Source: Girardinichthys multiradiatus (Eukaryota; Chordata; Actinopteri; Cyprinodontiformes; Goodeidae). Taken from it: a DNA stretch of 64,000 nt. The stretch lies in assembly GCF_021462225.1 (NCBI RefSeq), contig NC_061799.1, forward strand, positions 46,859,914 through 46,923,913, written 5' to 3'. The translations under genes were made by a program, and so were the position numbers. The notes beneath the pieces were generated by a model. The model made no database searches. It was given only the letters and a program-made list of their open reading frames with translations, and was not told the origin of the DNA. Shown here piece by piece: positions 32,650-45,329 of the stretch. Position 1 is the stretch's first letter, and each line of letters starts with the position of its first letter.

Positions 32650-32803
32650 TGCAATACTCCACAACATCCACTAGAGGGCCTCACACACTGTTAAACCACT
32701 GACTGTTGAGTCTTTGGACTGATGACAAAGACAACAGAGACATGAAGCAGTAAAGATCAGAGACAGAGCTGCTGTGGAAGCAGAAAACTCTGTGATTGGT
32801 TGA
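32619..32803 (+). repeat. Conserved V 3' module (copy 2, shorter)
   Basis: 185 bp match the Va-1 flank 3661-3845 with four differences, ending abruptly after GTGATTGGTTGA. Confidence 0.85.
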
Positions 32804-33491
32804 TAGGTTTGAAAAATGACCCAAGTAGCATGAAGGTATGTGGTTCCCTCTTCCATCAGGTCAGCTGATAAAGAAACTATTGATAAATCATCTGGAAATA
32901 AAAACTAAAATGAAAACAGATTCTTATTCTTCTCAGTGTGTAATAAAGGACCAACTGACTTTAAAGTGGGAGGGTCTCACCAGTACAGGGTGTCTGATAT
33001 AATCAGAGTAACTCAGGTTATTTGCTTTGGGAAGCTCTGATGTCAACCTGCCTCCTAATAGTATGAATATATTCCTTCTACTCTGGGTCACAGACTTCCT
33101 AGATGTCCCAGCTCTGGATCCACATCCTGCCATCCTGGAGAGACAAGACCTCCAACTCTTTCTCTGATCACCATGGTAACCACATGCACTGGATTTACTG
33201 ATATGACTGAAAATGGCTGTGTCCAAATTCAGGGTCTGCATCCTTCAAAGGTCGCATTTTAGGCTGACTACATCATAGCGAGGCAATGAAGGCTCCTCCT
33301 AATGCACCCGACAAACCTTTCTTCTTTTCTCCAGATCTGAAGCTCAGTCTGTTAGTAGAACTGAACAGAAGCTGAAGTTTAACAGCTTGGATTGATTTGA
33401 TCTATTGCTCATCACACCAGTTTGAAACTAGAAACTCTGGAATTTGAACTCCAGTTCAAAACAACAAACAGCAGAAAATCCACTAATTAGA
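32804..33491. other. Spacer, no gene seen
   Basis: No protein or repeat signature recognised. Confidence 0.45.
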
Positions 33492-35300
33492 TTAAATTCA
33501 ATTCAATTCAGTTTTATTTATATATCCCCAATTCACAACACATGTCGTCTCAAGGCTCTTCACAACAGTCAGGTTCATACATTCCAATTAATCGTAACCA
33601 TTGAACAGTTCAGTCAGATTCAGTTATTTATTCAAATTGGATAAAAAGTTTTTCTATCTAAGGAAACCCAGCAGATTGCATCCAGTCAGTGACTTGCAGC
33701 ATTCACTCCTCCTGGATGAGCATGTAGAGACAGTGGACAGTCACTGGTGTTGACTTTGCAGCAATCCCTCATACTGAGCATGCATGTAGCGACAGTGGAG
33801 AGGAAAAACTTCCATTTAACAGGAAGAAACCTCCAGCAGAACCAGAACCAGGCTCAGTGTGAGCGGCCATCTGCCACGACCGACTGGAGGTTTGAGAGAA
33901 CAGAGCAGAGACACAAAGAGAACAAAGAAGCACTGATCCAGGAGTACTTTCTATGGGAAGGAAAAGTAAATGTTAATGGATGTAGCTCCTTTAGTCGTTT
34001 CATCTAGAAAGAAAGAACAGATAAACTCTGAGCCAGTTTTCAAGGTTAGAGTCTGAAAGAGAGAACATAGAGTTAGTTACAGTAGAAGCTCAGTCAGTAG
34101 CCATGTCTAGGAGAGAGAAAGGGTTAAACACTAAAAGACAGGGCCATGTGGATCATCTGTAGAAGGTGAGCATTAAGTTGTTGCCAGCAGAAGCTTGGAC
34201 GATGCCCCTCTCCAGAAAGGTGTCACAGGTAGACACAGAGTCAGGCCAGGTGTAGCTTCTAGGAAGAGAAAAGAGAGAACAAAGTTAAAAGCTGAAATAA
34301 CAGCAAATAATGCAAAATTGGAGAGTAGTGTGAGAATGTAGCGAAGAGGGTGAAAGTGGTCATTATGTCCTCCAGCAGCCTAAGCCTATAGCAGCATAAC
34401 TACACAGATAGTTTCAGTTCAGATTATTTAGTTAAACGGCGCTTATTTACAACAATGTCGTCTCAAGGAACCTCATAAAGGGTCCCACTGATGGTCATTG
34501 TTATACTAAAAACCACAAGGATTGGGATACCTCTCTCTGTCAGACTGATTATAACCATTGGAAAAGAGAAGGGGTCATACAGGTAGCAGAAATGGAGGGT
34601 GTGTTTGGACCTCAACCAAAACTGAGCCGGCTAAACCTGACTCCCCCTTACTCCAACCAACAGGGAGGGAGGAAGGCTCCCTCCCTGATAACCTAAGCCA
34701 CTCTAACTATAAGCTTTATCAAAAAGGAAAGTTTTAAGCCTAGCCTTAAAAGTAGACAGGGTGTCTGCCTCACGGACTAAAACTGGGAGCTGGTTCCACA
34801 GGAGAGGAGCCTGATAACTAAAGGATCTGCCTCCCATTCTACTTCTAGAGACTCTAGGAACCACCAGTAAACCTGCAGTCTGAGAACAAAGTGCTCTGTT
34901 AGGAACATATGGACCAATCAGATCTCTGATGTATGATGGAGCTAGATCATTAAGGGCTTTATATGTGAGGAGGAGAATTTTAAATTCTATTCTGGATTTA
35001 ACAGGGAGCCAATGAAGGGAAGCTAAAATAGGAGAAATATGATCTCTCTTTTTAATTTTCATCAGAACTCTTGCATTTTGAATCAGCTGAAGTCTTTTAA
35101 CTGCATTTTGTGGACATCCTGATGGTAAAGAATTACAATAGTCCAGCCTTGAAGTAACAAATGCATGGACTAGTTTTTCAGCATCACTCCTGGATAGGAT
35201 ATTTCTAATTTTGGCAATGTTCTGGAGATGAAAGAAGGAAATCCTAGAAACCTGTTTAATATGGGATTTAAATGACATGTCCTAGTCAAAGATTACATCA
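33492..35300 (-). mobile_element. L2-like LINE with RT C-terminal coding region (copy 4)
   Basis: The best copy of this family. On the minus strand, 35278-34703 is open and encodes the region after the RT active site: HIKQVSRISFFHLQNIAKIR, SRLDYCNSLPSG, LASLHWLPVKSRIEFKILLL, YKALNDLAPSYI and PLLWNQLPVLVREA, ending LKTFLFDKAYS. A stop (TAG for CAG) lies just upstream near 35283. The 3' UTR runs to the TTGAATT-type repeat at 33492-33512. It is 5'-truncated where the GC-rich block begins. Confidence 0.9.
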
Positions 35301-38262
35301 AGGGGACGCCCCAGCCCACCGGCCACACGCACCCCCGCATGGCGCACCACGGCCATGCGGGGCAGTCCAGCCCCTCCATCAAAGCGGGGCCACATCCCAA
35401 TAAACGTCGGCTAAGACCCCCCCGCTGGAGCCCGGCACACCCCCAGCCGGCAGACCAGGGCCCAAAGCCAGGGGCCGAGATCCAAGAGAACCCAAGCGAT
35501 CCAGAGAGAGCCGAAACGCCAGCCCACCACCACACAATCCCCAAGACCTGACCCCCAACCCCACCTCAAACCCGACTAGAGGGCCCACTCCCTCTCCCGG
35601 CCTCCGACCACAGATGGGAAATAGTGAACGGGGGTGTGAAAAGACCCCAAGCCTGCCTCCGCCAGCTCAAATGTGGTGTTGATGCGCGTTGTTGTAGTGT
35701 GCATTTAAAAAGAAAAACGGTGGGGAAGAGGGTCTGCCCCCCCCCCGCCACTCTGAACCCTCAATGTCTACATGCAATTATATCCTTAGAGGTGAGCGCA
35801 GGCACCAGAGGTTAGGCTACTAGGATATCCTTCCCTCCTGATGCCATTGAGTGCGCCCACCCACAAGACCCTACATGTGAATGTCATGAAAATGTTATAA
35901 GTGAGAGAGTCTAAGTTGTACAATAAAATTGGGGCACAGGCTGCCATGGGACTGCAGAGATGGAAAACCCTTGTGGCACTCCGATGGCGCACCCGCACCC
36001 CAAGGCCCTCCATGAGTGGTATTGTGATGGAGCTGGCGGAGGGAGGTGTCTGGGGATGGGTAGGGAAAGACTGGGGGGCAAACCGCTCTTCCAGGGTGCC
36101 AGCTCCCTGGCTGACCCCAATAGGCACCCCCATTTGCCGAGTCCCAACAAAGGAGGGAGGCATAGGCACATCTGCCGGGCAAAAAACTAGGGACAGGTAA
36201 CAGGCCCCGAGAACCAACTGAAAACCGGGACCAACGTCCCCAGCGCCCCCCGGAACCACCCAGCCCCTCAGACCCCGAACCCCAGCCCCGTTACCCAGTC
36301 CGCCGCCCGAAGTAGCCACCAACCCCCAACAAAAAGGACCCAGCCACAAGCGCCCAAGCGGCCAAGAATGCGGCCCCACTCCAAACAAAGGAGAAGACCA
36401 GCCAGCCCAGCACAACCAAAATACACCACACAAAGGAGGGCACATGACCAGCACGCCCAGCCACCCCCGAACCCACGGGGCAGAGCCAACAGTGCGCCCA
36501 GCCCCCGAAGTCCGGCACCAGACAGCAGCCACAACCAGGCAAGCAGGGCAACAAAACACATCCCACTCCAACACCAAGGCCGCCACCAAACCGCACCCAA
36601 CCCAAAACGGCGGGCCCACCCAAATGCAAGCTCTATGCCATGATAGGTACATGCACCCCCCCATAGACAGGCAAACCGAGACCACCGGGCCAGCTGGGCA
36701 GTCAAGCAGACCCCACGATGCACCACCCCGCCCACTACCATGCCCAAGGGAAAGACACTGGCCACGCAAGCCAAAGGGCGCCACACGCCACAGAAAGGCC
36801 CCAGCACACGGAGCAAAGAGGTCACACCCCCATCCAGAGACGCAGACCCACATACATCCAGGTCAGCCAAGCAAAAACGATAGAGCCAAGCCAGACCGCA
36901 GATCCCCCCGAGCCAGCACCACAGCAACACCACCCAACCTTCTGTGCATTCGTAGGGGCACGGCGAGGACCACTAACCCCAAGCACACCGAACCCACCAG
37001 GAGCCATCCAGCAAACGAGCAAACCCCACCCCAGTATGAAGCCTAGATGCCCGACGCAAGCGCAGAGCCCAGCGACGCCCGCCCTGCCACACCCACGCCC
37101 GGAGGTCACAGGACCACTACCCCAACACCACAGCACGCCATACAGTGGAGGACGGAATGCAGCAAAGAGCACCCAAAGCAAAAGCTGCACACAAAGCCCA
37201 CACTGCGCAAATGTGCCCCCACCAGCCCCCCAAAAACGAAGCCCCCCATGAAAGTGCACCCCCACGAAAAGAAGACCCGCACCACCCAGGTCCTAGAACA
37301 TGCTCGACACCCATACCCCTGCCAGAAGCAGCCCCGCAAAAGGACCCACTCTGTGGCCCACAAAAGGCAAGAGAGCCCACAGAGCCAAAACCAAAACCCA
37401 TCCAGAAGCCGAGAGCAATCCACCCCGACACCAACCCTGGCCAGCCTGCACACTCGGACCATGCAGACCCCTCCGAACCCCCTCCCCCAGACAGAAAAGG
37501 GACCAGCATCAGTAACCGGAACCAAGACAAGGAACCAGAAACCGAGCCGGAACCACCCAAGACAAAACAACGCCCCCAACCATCCAAGGCCAACCACCCC
37601 TCCCCACCCCAGAAGGAAACCTACACCCACCCCAACATTCGAACAACTCCCAGAGCACATAAGACACTGGACACCCAGGCTGACCCCACCCCACCCCACC
37701 CCCTCCTGCAGACCCTCCTCCCCGCCAGCAGAATGTGCTCCTTGAAGGAAGGAGCACCTGCAATGAGATGGGACCTACCTGCCAGTTTCGGAGGCCCTTA
37801 TGCCCACCGATACACCAAAGGTCCCCGAGCCAGGGCTGGGCGCCCGGGCATGCACCAGCCCAAAACCCCGGCAACATACCCGTCAGGACCCAAGACCCCC
37901 AAGGCCCAGCCAGGATCCCAGCCGGGGGGCGATACGCCCCAGGGACCCCGAGCCCCAAGCCCACCCCAGACCCACCCAGGAGCAGCACGGGCACCAGGCC
38001 AGTAACCTATGTCCGTCGCCGCAGGCCCCCCAAAAGCATCGCATGCAGCTACCAGATGTCCCCCCCAAGAGCACCAAAGCCCCACCCCGGCCGGGACCGC
38101 AGCCCCCAGCGCCAGACCCCCCAGCGATCCCAGCCCAGGGTCACCCCAATTGCCCCAACCCAGACACCCCCCCGAATCCGCCACAACGCCCCACAGGATG
38201 AAGCCAAGGGCGCCCCACCCCCACTAGGTGATGTAGCCGATTAAAGGAGCCCAGAGAGAATA
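35301..38262. other. ~3-kb GC-rich, strand-skewed block of unknown nature
   Basis: The composition changes sharply at both edges. The + strand is dominated by C and A (CCCCAGCC, CCACAC, CCAAGACC words), so both strands have long stop-poor frames, none with a recognisable domain. A less GC-rich island at 35.6-35.95 kb includes ATAAAATTG. The left edge is the truncated 5' end of an L2-like LINE, and the right edge lies inside an L1 RT (at the KAFDR codons, about 38262). It may be the promoter/5' UTR part or non-coding body of a retroelement, or an old processed RNA. No poly(A) or target duplication was seen here. Confidence 0.4.
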
Positions 38263-39986
38263 CCTATCAAATGCTTTTTCTGCATCAAGAGATAATATAT
38301 TGGTTTCAATATTTTCACTGTAGGAATAATCTATTAAATTAAGTAATCTGCGTGAATTAGTGGATGAATGCCTACCTTTAATAAATCCAGTTTGGTCAGG
38401 ATGTATTATGAGAGGAGTAACCTTTTCTAGTCTTTTTGCGAGGGCTTTACAGATTATTTTGAGATCGACGTTAATAAGGGATATGGGTCAGTAGCTGGTA
38501 GGGAGTACTGGGTCTTTTCCTGGTTTTAACAAGAGAGCGATGTTGGCAGAATTTATATCTGGCGGGAAGTCTGCCATTTTTTTCGGTTTCCAGCACCATT
38601 CTTTGGAATATTGGAGCCAAAATATTCCAGAATTCTTTGTAAAACTCTGTTGGGAATCCATCTGGGCCTGGAGCTTTTTTATTGGGCATGCTTGTGAGAG
38701 CTTCTTGGATTTTGGCTGAAGTCAATGGTACATCCAGGGCCATCGCTTGATTACCTGATAGTTTAGGAATTGTTACTTTATCCAGAAATTGATCAATGTC
38801 ATTATCTGACGGGTCTATCTGTGGTGAGTATAAAGCTTGGTAGAAATCTCTGAAAGTGCTGTTTATTCTTTCAGGATCATAAACTATATTCCCTGTCGAG
38901 TCTTTTACAGCAAATATTGTTGTTCTTTATTTATTTTTAGTTGGTTAGCTAAAAAGCTACCTGATTTATTGCCATGTTCAAAGTTTTGTATACGAAGTCT
39001 TTGTACTAAGAATTGGGTTTTTTTGTCGATGGTTTCATTTAATTCTAGTTTGGCTTTACGTAGTTTGCCCAACTTTTCCTCTTCCTGGGAAGCATCTAAC
39101 AGTTTAATAGTTTCTTCTAATTCCTGAATACGTTTGTTTTCTTTTTTCTTCTCATGTGATGAGAATGAGATTATTTTACCTCTCATCACTGCTTTCCCTG
39201 CCTCCCAGAGAACAGATGTTGATGTCCCCGGGATATCATTAAATTCCAAATATGAAGTCCACTCTTTTTTAAAATATTTAATAAATTCTTCGTCCTTAAG
39301 CAATGATGTATTAAACCTCCAGTTTTTGCTTTGTGGGTTTTCTTTCTTATTTACTAGAGTTAAGGAGACGGGAGCATGATCGCTGACAGCTACAGGGTGT
39401 ATCTCAGTGTCTGAAATGTCAGTCAACAATGAGCTGCTGACTAAGAAATAATCCAGACGAGAGTAAGAGTGATGGACATGTGAGAAGAAAGTATATTCTC
39501 TGTGATTAGGGTGAAGAGATCGCCATGCATCGCAAAGTCCATAATCACTCATGTACTGTTTAACTATATTTATTGATTGCCAACTGCGCTGAGTCCCTGT
39601 TGTACTCTGCATGTCTATTTCTTCGTTTAGACCAAAGTTGAGATCGCCCTGAAGAAGAAGTGAGCAATCCAAGTGTTTAGACAGTGCAGAAAAAAAAGAA
39701 GGGAAAAATGGGGGGTCATCAACATTTGGGGCATATATACTGACAATACATATCTTTTGGTTATGTATAGATATTTTTATTATTATAAATCTACCCTCTG
39801 GATCTGTAACTGTGTCTAATACTGTAAAGTTAACATTTTTGTGAATTAAGCTGTGGCAGATTTATGAATCTCTTGTAATAAGACAACGTCTGCCTGTAGT
39901 CTTTTAAGCTGATTAACATTTTTTAACTTTTTCTCTCTGGTGCCGGCTCCATGCACATTCCATGTGAGAAACCTTAATGTGCCCAT
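38263..39986 (-). mobile_element. L1-type ORF2, N-terminal half (copy A)
   Basis: Minus-strand ORF2 starts at 39986 (MGTLRFLTWNVHG) and carries an APE-type endonuclease: LTWNVHG, LLQEIH (catalytic Glu), YSRLDYFLVS and VSDHAPVSL (catalytic Asp-His). A linker with KTQFLVQRLRIQNFEHG follows, then RT start NKKAPGPDGFPTEFYKEFW (near 38690). The frame has several breaks (for example near 39860 and 38900). The copy stops at KAFDR, so the RT catalytic boxes and C-terminus are missing, replaced by the GC-rich block. Confidence 0.88.
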
Positions 39987-40150
39987 AGTTGTGCGTGTAT
40001 CGCTAACATTGTACAGCACATGTCACCACAGAAACAGATAGACCCAAGTGAAATCATAGTCAGTGCTTGGGGTTGCCTGATATGAAGTCCCGAAGCAGAG
40101 ATATGGCAGGGAAAAAGACAGAAAATTAAGAGGCTGCTGGGGGAAGAAGG

Positions 40151-40234
40151 GATGAGAGATATAAGGTTATGTCAATAGATATTTGTGTGTGTGATGAGAG
40201 ATATAAGGTTATGTTAATAGATATTTGTGTGTAT
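40151..40234. repeat. Two-copy 42-bp tandem repeat in L1 inter-ORF region
   Basis: GATGAGAGATATAAGGTTAT recurs at 40151 and 40193 with one substitution in the unit, between ORF1 and ORF2 of L1 copy A. Confidence 0.85.
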
Positions 40235-40472
40235 GTGAGTGTGCTTTTTGTGTGTGACAGAGAGAAAAGAGAGTGACAGAGAGGGGTGGTAACAAGTGTA
40301 AATAAGAGGGAGATGAGAGATAAAAAAGGAGCAGATACCCAATAGCCCAGCCTTGGGTCCACCCACATCAAACAATGCAAACAACATGAGCTGTGCTTTA
40401 CATTAGATTTGCCAGATATCTAACCTCTTATCTAACTAGTGTTACATGTCATAGAGTAATCTGCTGTTGCTC

Positions 40473-40835
40473 CTAATAAAGCCAGGGAGTGATTTCCCGA
40501 TCTCTAAATAACTGACCATTGATATAAAGTTTGTCTACAGCTACTGTAGCTCTGATGCCTTCACTGATATATTTCTTCCTAATTGGGAATAAAACTCGTC
40601 TCCGATCGAGGATCTCCTTTGGAAACTGGTCATTGATGCTGAAGTTCGTACCCCGCAGCTCTCTGCCCCGACCTCTGACCTGCTCTTTTTGTTTATAGTG
40701 CTCGAATTTTGCTACAATTAGCTGAGGTCGGCTGTGTTTCTTACCTCCGAGCCGGTGAACACGATGGAAAGTGATGTTTTTTAACTCGTCACTTGGGAGT
40801 TTTAGCTGACGGAGAAATTCACGGACGTGCAGCCT
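40473..40835 (-). mobile_element. L1-type ORF1 C-terminal domain (copy A)
   Basis: The minus strand has about 120 open codons ending at a TAG (40473-40475). It shows HRVHRLGG, RPQLIVAKFEHYKQK and ILDRRRVLFPIRKKY, the C-terminal part of L1 ORF1p (RNA-binding chaperone, end of the RRM and the C-terminal domain). The N-terminal coiled coil is missing, since sequence changes at 40836. It lies about 490 bp 5' of ORF2 in the proper L1 order. Confidence 0.88.
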
Positions 40836-40844
40836 TCATAGGAC

Positions 40845-42030
40845 AGAGTGTTATTCTAAATGCCTATAAAAACTATTCACTCCCCTTCTATATTTCACTT
40901 TTTGTTTCATGAATCAAATCTTGGTCAATAGAATTTGGTGTTTTTGTCGTGAGTTTGCTAACAGCAGAAAAATCTCTTGCCAGGTTCCTCAGGTATCAGA
41001 TGTGAGAAGCTCTTTTCAAGATTAGCCACCGGTTCTAGATTGGATTTAGATCTGGGCTTTGACTGGACCATTCCAGAACATTTCTCCTTTTTGTATATCT
41101 TCTTTGTTATGCATGGTGTCGTTTTCTTGGTGGAACATTATTCTCTTCCCAGGTCGTAGTTCTCATATCATCCTCCAGGATTTAGATTTGAAAATTTTCT
41201 CCTTAATGTTCTGCTCTTTCATTCCACGTCCCCCAGGGTCTGCTGCTGAGAAGCATTCCCAGAGCATGATGCTGCCACTACTGTGCTTTAAGGCAGAGGC
41301 AGTATGGTTGTGGTGATGTCCAGTGTAGCATCTAGTCTCACAGCACCAAGTCTTTTCAGACCAAAGAACCTTCTATCAACTACATGCCTTCTAAGTTAGA
41401 CTTCAGAGGAACTATTTTCAACTGTGTCTTTCTCTTTGCTTCTTACCCATACAGCTTCAACTGGTGGAGAACCTGGTCAGTAGGTGTTTTTATATTCTGG
41501 TTCTCTGTCTCATCGTAACCACTGAGGTGTTTAACTTCTTCAAGGTGGTTGGATGTTTCTTGGTGGCCTCCATCAGTCTTCTTCTTGCTCAGTTAGTCTG
41601 TGAGGATGATCAGCTCCAAGCTGATTTAGACCAGGGCCTTAATCCGTTCACTTCTTCATGTTTAAGTCCATACATGTTCTGGTTTATGTTTCATTGAGCT
41701 TCTTTTGCAGTTGGTTGCAGTGTTAGCAGGAGAACTGAAGAACCAGAACCTGGACCTCCCAGATCCAGCTGTTTTCATGCTTCAGCCACCTGACGCACCT
41801 CAGCTGCACTCAGATAATCTCCATTTTACTAATTGTGACATGGCTGGTATCAATAAGCTGGACATAGGGTGAATTAGGTCACTTAAAGAAGATGATTGTT
41901 CATGGAAACCCTTATTGTGTCATTTATTCATTGAAATCAGATTACAAGAATGTGTTTTTTACTTTGATATGAATATTTTTCATATTCGTTAAAAAAGCCA
42001 AATTGTTTTGTTTTGTTCTTCTGTTAAATG
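40845..42030 (-). mobile_element. Non-autonomous fish DNA-transposon-like repeat
   Basis: It contains, on the minus strand, TAGTGGCAGCATCATGCTCT, GGGAATGCTTCTCAGCAG and AGGGGAGTGAATAGTTTTTA, words of a very common teleost dispersed repeat usually classed as a DNA transposon. No transposase frame was seen. The ends are approximate. Confidence 0.55.
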
Positions 42031-42693
42031 GAGGTTTTATTAAAGATTACAAAATAAATTACTGCAGAGTTAAAATCATCACAACTTGTCACCACACTGT
42101 CATCAAAGCTTTGATCTGTAAAACCTGAAAGGGAAAAGTGAAACAAACGTTTGAAAAATATTTTTTCATCAATTATTTTCAACTTATCTGAGGTCGGATA
42201 GAGAAAGTAACTGGTTCAGGAAAAAAAACCAGACATCCCTCCACCCAGAGACACTCTACAGTTCATTCTCAGTGGAGCAGAGAGATGCTGGGAGGCATCA
42301 TGGAGGTTTGGTCTGCAGAGAGCCAATAATTATTGTTATTAACATGAACTCTACACATGATGTGCAACATGCTTTGACCAATGAATGGTTAATATTGTAA
42401 CATTTCTAATCCAGGCTCAGAAGATCTAAAGTAAACCCAACTGAAAAGACACAGTCCAGACATCCAGCGACACCTAAAACACATCCAGTTATTATTCTTG
42501 GAGCCATGCTGGGAGAGAACAGTCAAATCACAATGAGACAGCAGTTTCTATTTGGTTTAACTCTATGTGGCAGTAAGCTAAACTGTTTTCATCATGATTT
42601 CATCTAGAAAAGCAGTAAAAAGGTGAATCAAAGGAGGCTGAACACCTTCTAGAGTCAATGAAATCCTCTAGATGATCTGTTCTTGAACCAGAA
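42030..42693. other. Spacer upstream of Va-7
   Basis: No gene or repeat signature recognised. Confidence 0.45.
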
Positions 42694-42830
42694 GAAGCTG
42701 AGAGCCTGCTCACCAGGAGGAAGAGGAGCTGAGATGTTCAGGGAGGAGCTGAGATGTTACTGAACTCTAGAAGATACTCAAACTTCCTCATTCAACACAG
42801 TTCAACACAAAAACATTAACTCTGCTCAAC
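42694..42830 (+). promoter_or_regulatory. Conserved V-gene upstream block of Va-7
   Basis: Aligned with the Va-1 and Va-5 blocks with a few substitutions. It includes GGGAGGAGCTGAGATGTTAC and TCAACACAGTTCAACAC. Confidence 0.65.
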
Positions 42831-43244
42831 ATGCTGTCTTTGCTCACATCTGGATTTATTCTGCTGGTTCTGCTCATTAGAACAGGTTTGTTGGACTCTT
42901 TCAGAAAATAATTTATTCCTTTTGTTTGTGCTTCACTTATATGACATTTTTCTTCCTCCAGATGTAAACTGTCAACAACTCACTGCACTGAAGACTGAGG
43001 AGTCCAGTTTAGAGGGCGGTTCTGTTACTCTGTCTTGTAGTTACACCAAAGGTTCTGCTAATTATTTGTTCTGGTATCGACAAAATCCAGGAAAACCTCC
43101 AGAGTTCCTGAAGTCTCACTCACCTTCAGGAGGAGCAGAAAATCTGGACGGACTGAAATTTGAAGGAAACCAAGAGGAGATGAAGATGACCATCTCCTCT
43201 GCTGCAGTGACAGATTCTGCTGTGTACTACTGTGCTGTGAGGCC
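42831..43244 (+). CDS. T-cell receptor alpha/delta V segment Va-7
   Basis: Exon 1 (42831-42885, 55 nt) encodes MLSLLTSGFILLVLLIRT, a leader different from Va-1 and Va-5 although the upstream block is shared. The 76-bp intron ends CCTCCAG at 42961. Exon 2 (42962-43244) begins VNCQQLTALKTEESS. FR1 is EGGSVTLSCSY with the canonical cysteine, FR2 YLFWYRQNPGKPPEFL, FR3 ends [16 protein letters not shown]. The framework is complete and open, making this the most conventional-looking V of its group. Confidence 0.94.
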
Positions 43245-43282
43245 CACAGTGACAGGAAACACCAGAACTCTGTACAAGAACC
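43245..43282 (+). promoter_or_regulatory. V recombination signal of Va-7
   Basis: Heptamer CACAGTG (43245-43251), a 22-nt spacer identical to Va-1, and nonamer ACAAGAACC (43274-43282). Confidence 0.92.
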
Positions 43283-43494
43283 TGCAGTACTCCACATCAT
43301 CCACTAGAGGGCCTCACACACTGTTAAACCATTGATTGTTGAGTCTTTGGACTGATGACAAAGACAACAGAGACATGAAGCAGTAAAGATCAGAGACAGA
43401 GCTGCTGTGGAAGCAGAAAACTCTGTGATTGGTTGAGTTGAAGTGGCCCCGCCCACTGAACTTCAGCTCCTCCAATGACATTATTCCTTCCTCC
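43252..43494 (+). repeat. Conserved V 3' module (copy 3)
   Basis: 243 bp with three differences from 3661-3903 after Va-1. Confidence 0.88.
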
Positions 43495-43499
43495 ACCTA

Positions 43500-45329
43500 T
43501 TTTGTTGCTTAAAATTCCTGCAAAGTTCTGAATTTAAGCTAAAGAACCTCCAGACATCCTTGAAACCAGTACCTGAACCACCAGTCCACGGTCTAAACAT
43601 TGAATTTTGAGTCTTAAACAAGTTATTTGACCAAATATGTAATTTAATCACAGAGTAATGAATAATTTCTAGGATTTATAATTCAGTATTTAAATGGTGA
43701 TTTTTTTCATGTGTTCTAGAACAACCAACGAGAGGAACTGAAGTTCAGAAATATGAGAAAATCAGAGCTGATGTTACTTTTTACATTAAAATATGAACCC
43801 AGAATGACAGCAGAAGGATTTTCTGGTTTCTATCGTTTTAACTGGACCTAATCTATGTTTTCTTATAAAGACTGTGAACCAGAATTGATTAACACAGCAT
43901 GTAGCTGCATATTTTATGTCTAAAGAAAAGAAAACTAAATAAAAACAAAAGATTTCATATTTTTCATCTTCGACCTGTGGACAAATAGACAGCAAGTTAT
44001 TTATCTAGTATTTGTGTTTCTTGGAGTGGCCCTGAACAAAATGTTGTCTTTCTGGCGTCTTTTTTTATTTTAATAATGTATTTTAATTAGTAATGATTTC
44101 TATGTTTAGATGAACTTTGAGATAGGACTATTTGTCCATTCTGAAGCAGGTAACCAGGACATCATTTTTCAATGTTTTCAGAATTTGTTGAAACCAAAAA
44201 GCAAACTGAGAAAACAACGAGCAGACTGATCCATAATAAATAATTAAGCTGATTTCTATATGAAATAAGAAAACTTCTGTGTTAATCTACTGTAGCAGAG
44301 CTGCTTTTATAGTATTGCATGAGTGACAATAGAACAATTATATAACTATATAAAAGAAAACGTTCCAATCAAGCAGATTCTGTAAGACATGATGTGGTTC
44401 TGCTTTACCAGCTTAGATGGACCAACTGTGTATCGGATCAGACTCACAGGACACAAACTGGACGCTGACACTTTAAACAAATCAAACTCTTCTATTTTAT
44501 TCAGTCTGAAAGATGAAAAATGTAGTTTTAACTGAAATTAGCTACACATTAGTCAGCATTTTAGCTTTGACTCAGCATTCTTTGTGTAGGAGGAAGTGAC
44601 GCCTTGAAGCCCAGCTGTCCATAGTTTTCAGCCCACATGTTTTACACTCAAATTCATTTCCTTCTGATCACCTTCTAATTTGTGTGAATAAATTAAATGA
44701 TAATTTTTCAGTATTTGAAGCTCAGTATCATCACTGTATTCCTGTGTGTTTCTTTCCTAATAATATATGGGATGCTGTATTAGAGCTGGGGATTATGGGA
44801 AATTAATATCATTTTCTTTATCAGTGATTTTATTGTCAAATATGAATTAAATGTTCAGAACTGTAACATGGTTATGGGAATTCTTGATGGTTTTGGACTT
44901 TCACCAGATGAGTTGTACAACTCAGAATTTAATTTAGATAAATGTATGTTTTTTTTTCAGGGTACAAGACATGTATCTCACATGCGCACATAACAGGAAG
45001 TAATAACAGCAACAAAAGACGACAAAAAGAAGAAAGGCAGAAACAGCCGAAAACTTCAAGGTGCCAAACATATGTAAAGTGCATTGAGACAGTATATTTT
45101 AAGTTTGTTGTATCCGGGCCGCGTACTAGAATTGAATCCAAACGTTCTGAGCATCGTACATTAGAGGTATCAAACAACTTGTTCATATTAAAAGTTCTCC
45201 CCCTTGTGTCACAGCAGCCATTATCAGTGATTCAATTTCTAACACTTTTCATACAGCTAAATACACTTGAATTATTTTTATTTAGCACAAGCATAACGGA
45301 AACTTTGCCCATATGACAAAAAGAACAAA
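43500..45329. other. Long spacer, no gene seen
   Basis: AT-rich, with no repeat or coding signature recognised. An open frame at 44942-45316 has no recognisable domain and no promoter or splice context. Confidence 0.5.

Noticed and set aside
35339..38244. Many long open frames on both strands in the GC-rich block (up to several hundred codons)
   Set aside because: They overlap on both strands in several frames and encode Pro/Thr/His-rich or Gly/Trp/Cys-rich low-complexity strings with no domain. They come from the C/A skew, which lacks stop codons.
44942..45316. A 124-codon + strand open frame as a host gene
   Set aside because: No domain, no splice or promoter context, and it runs up to the edge of an L1. 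Likely chance.
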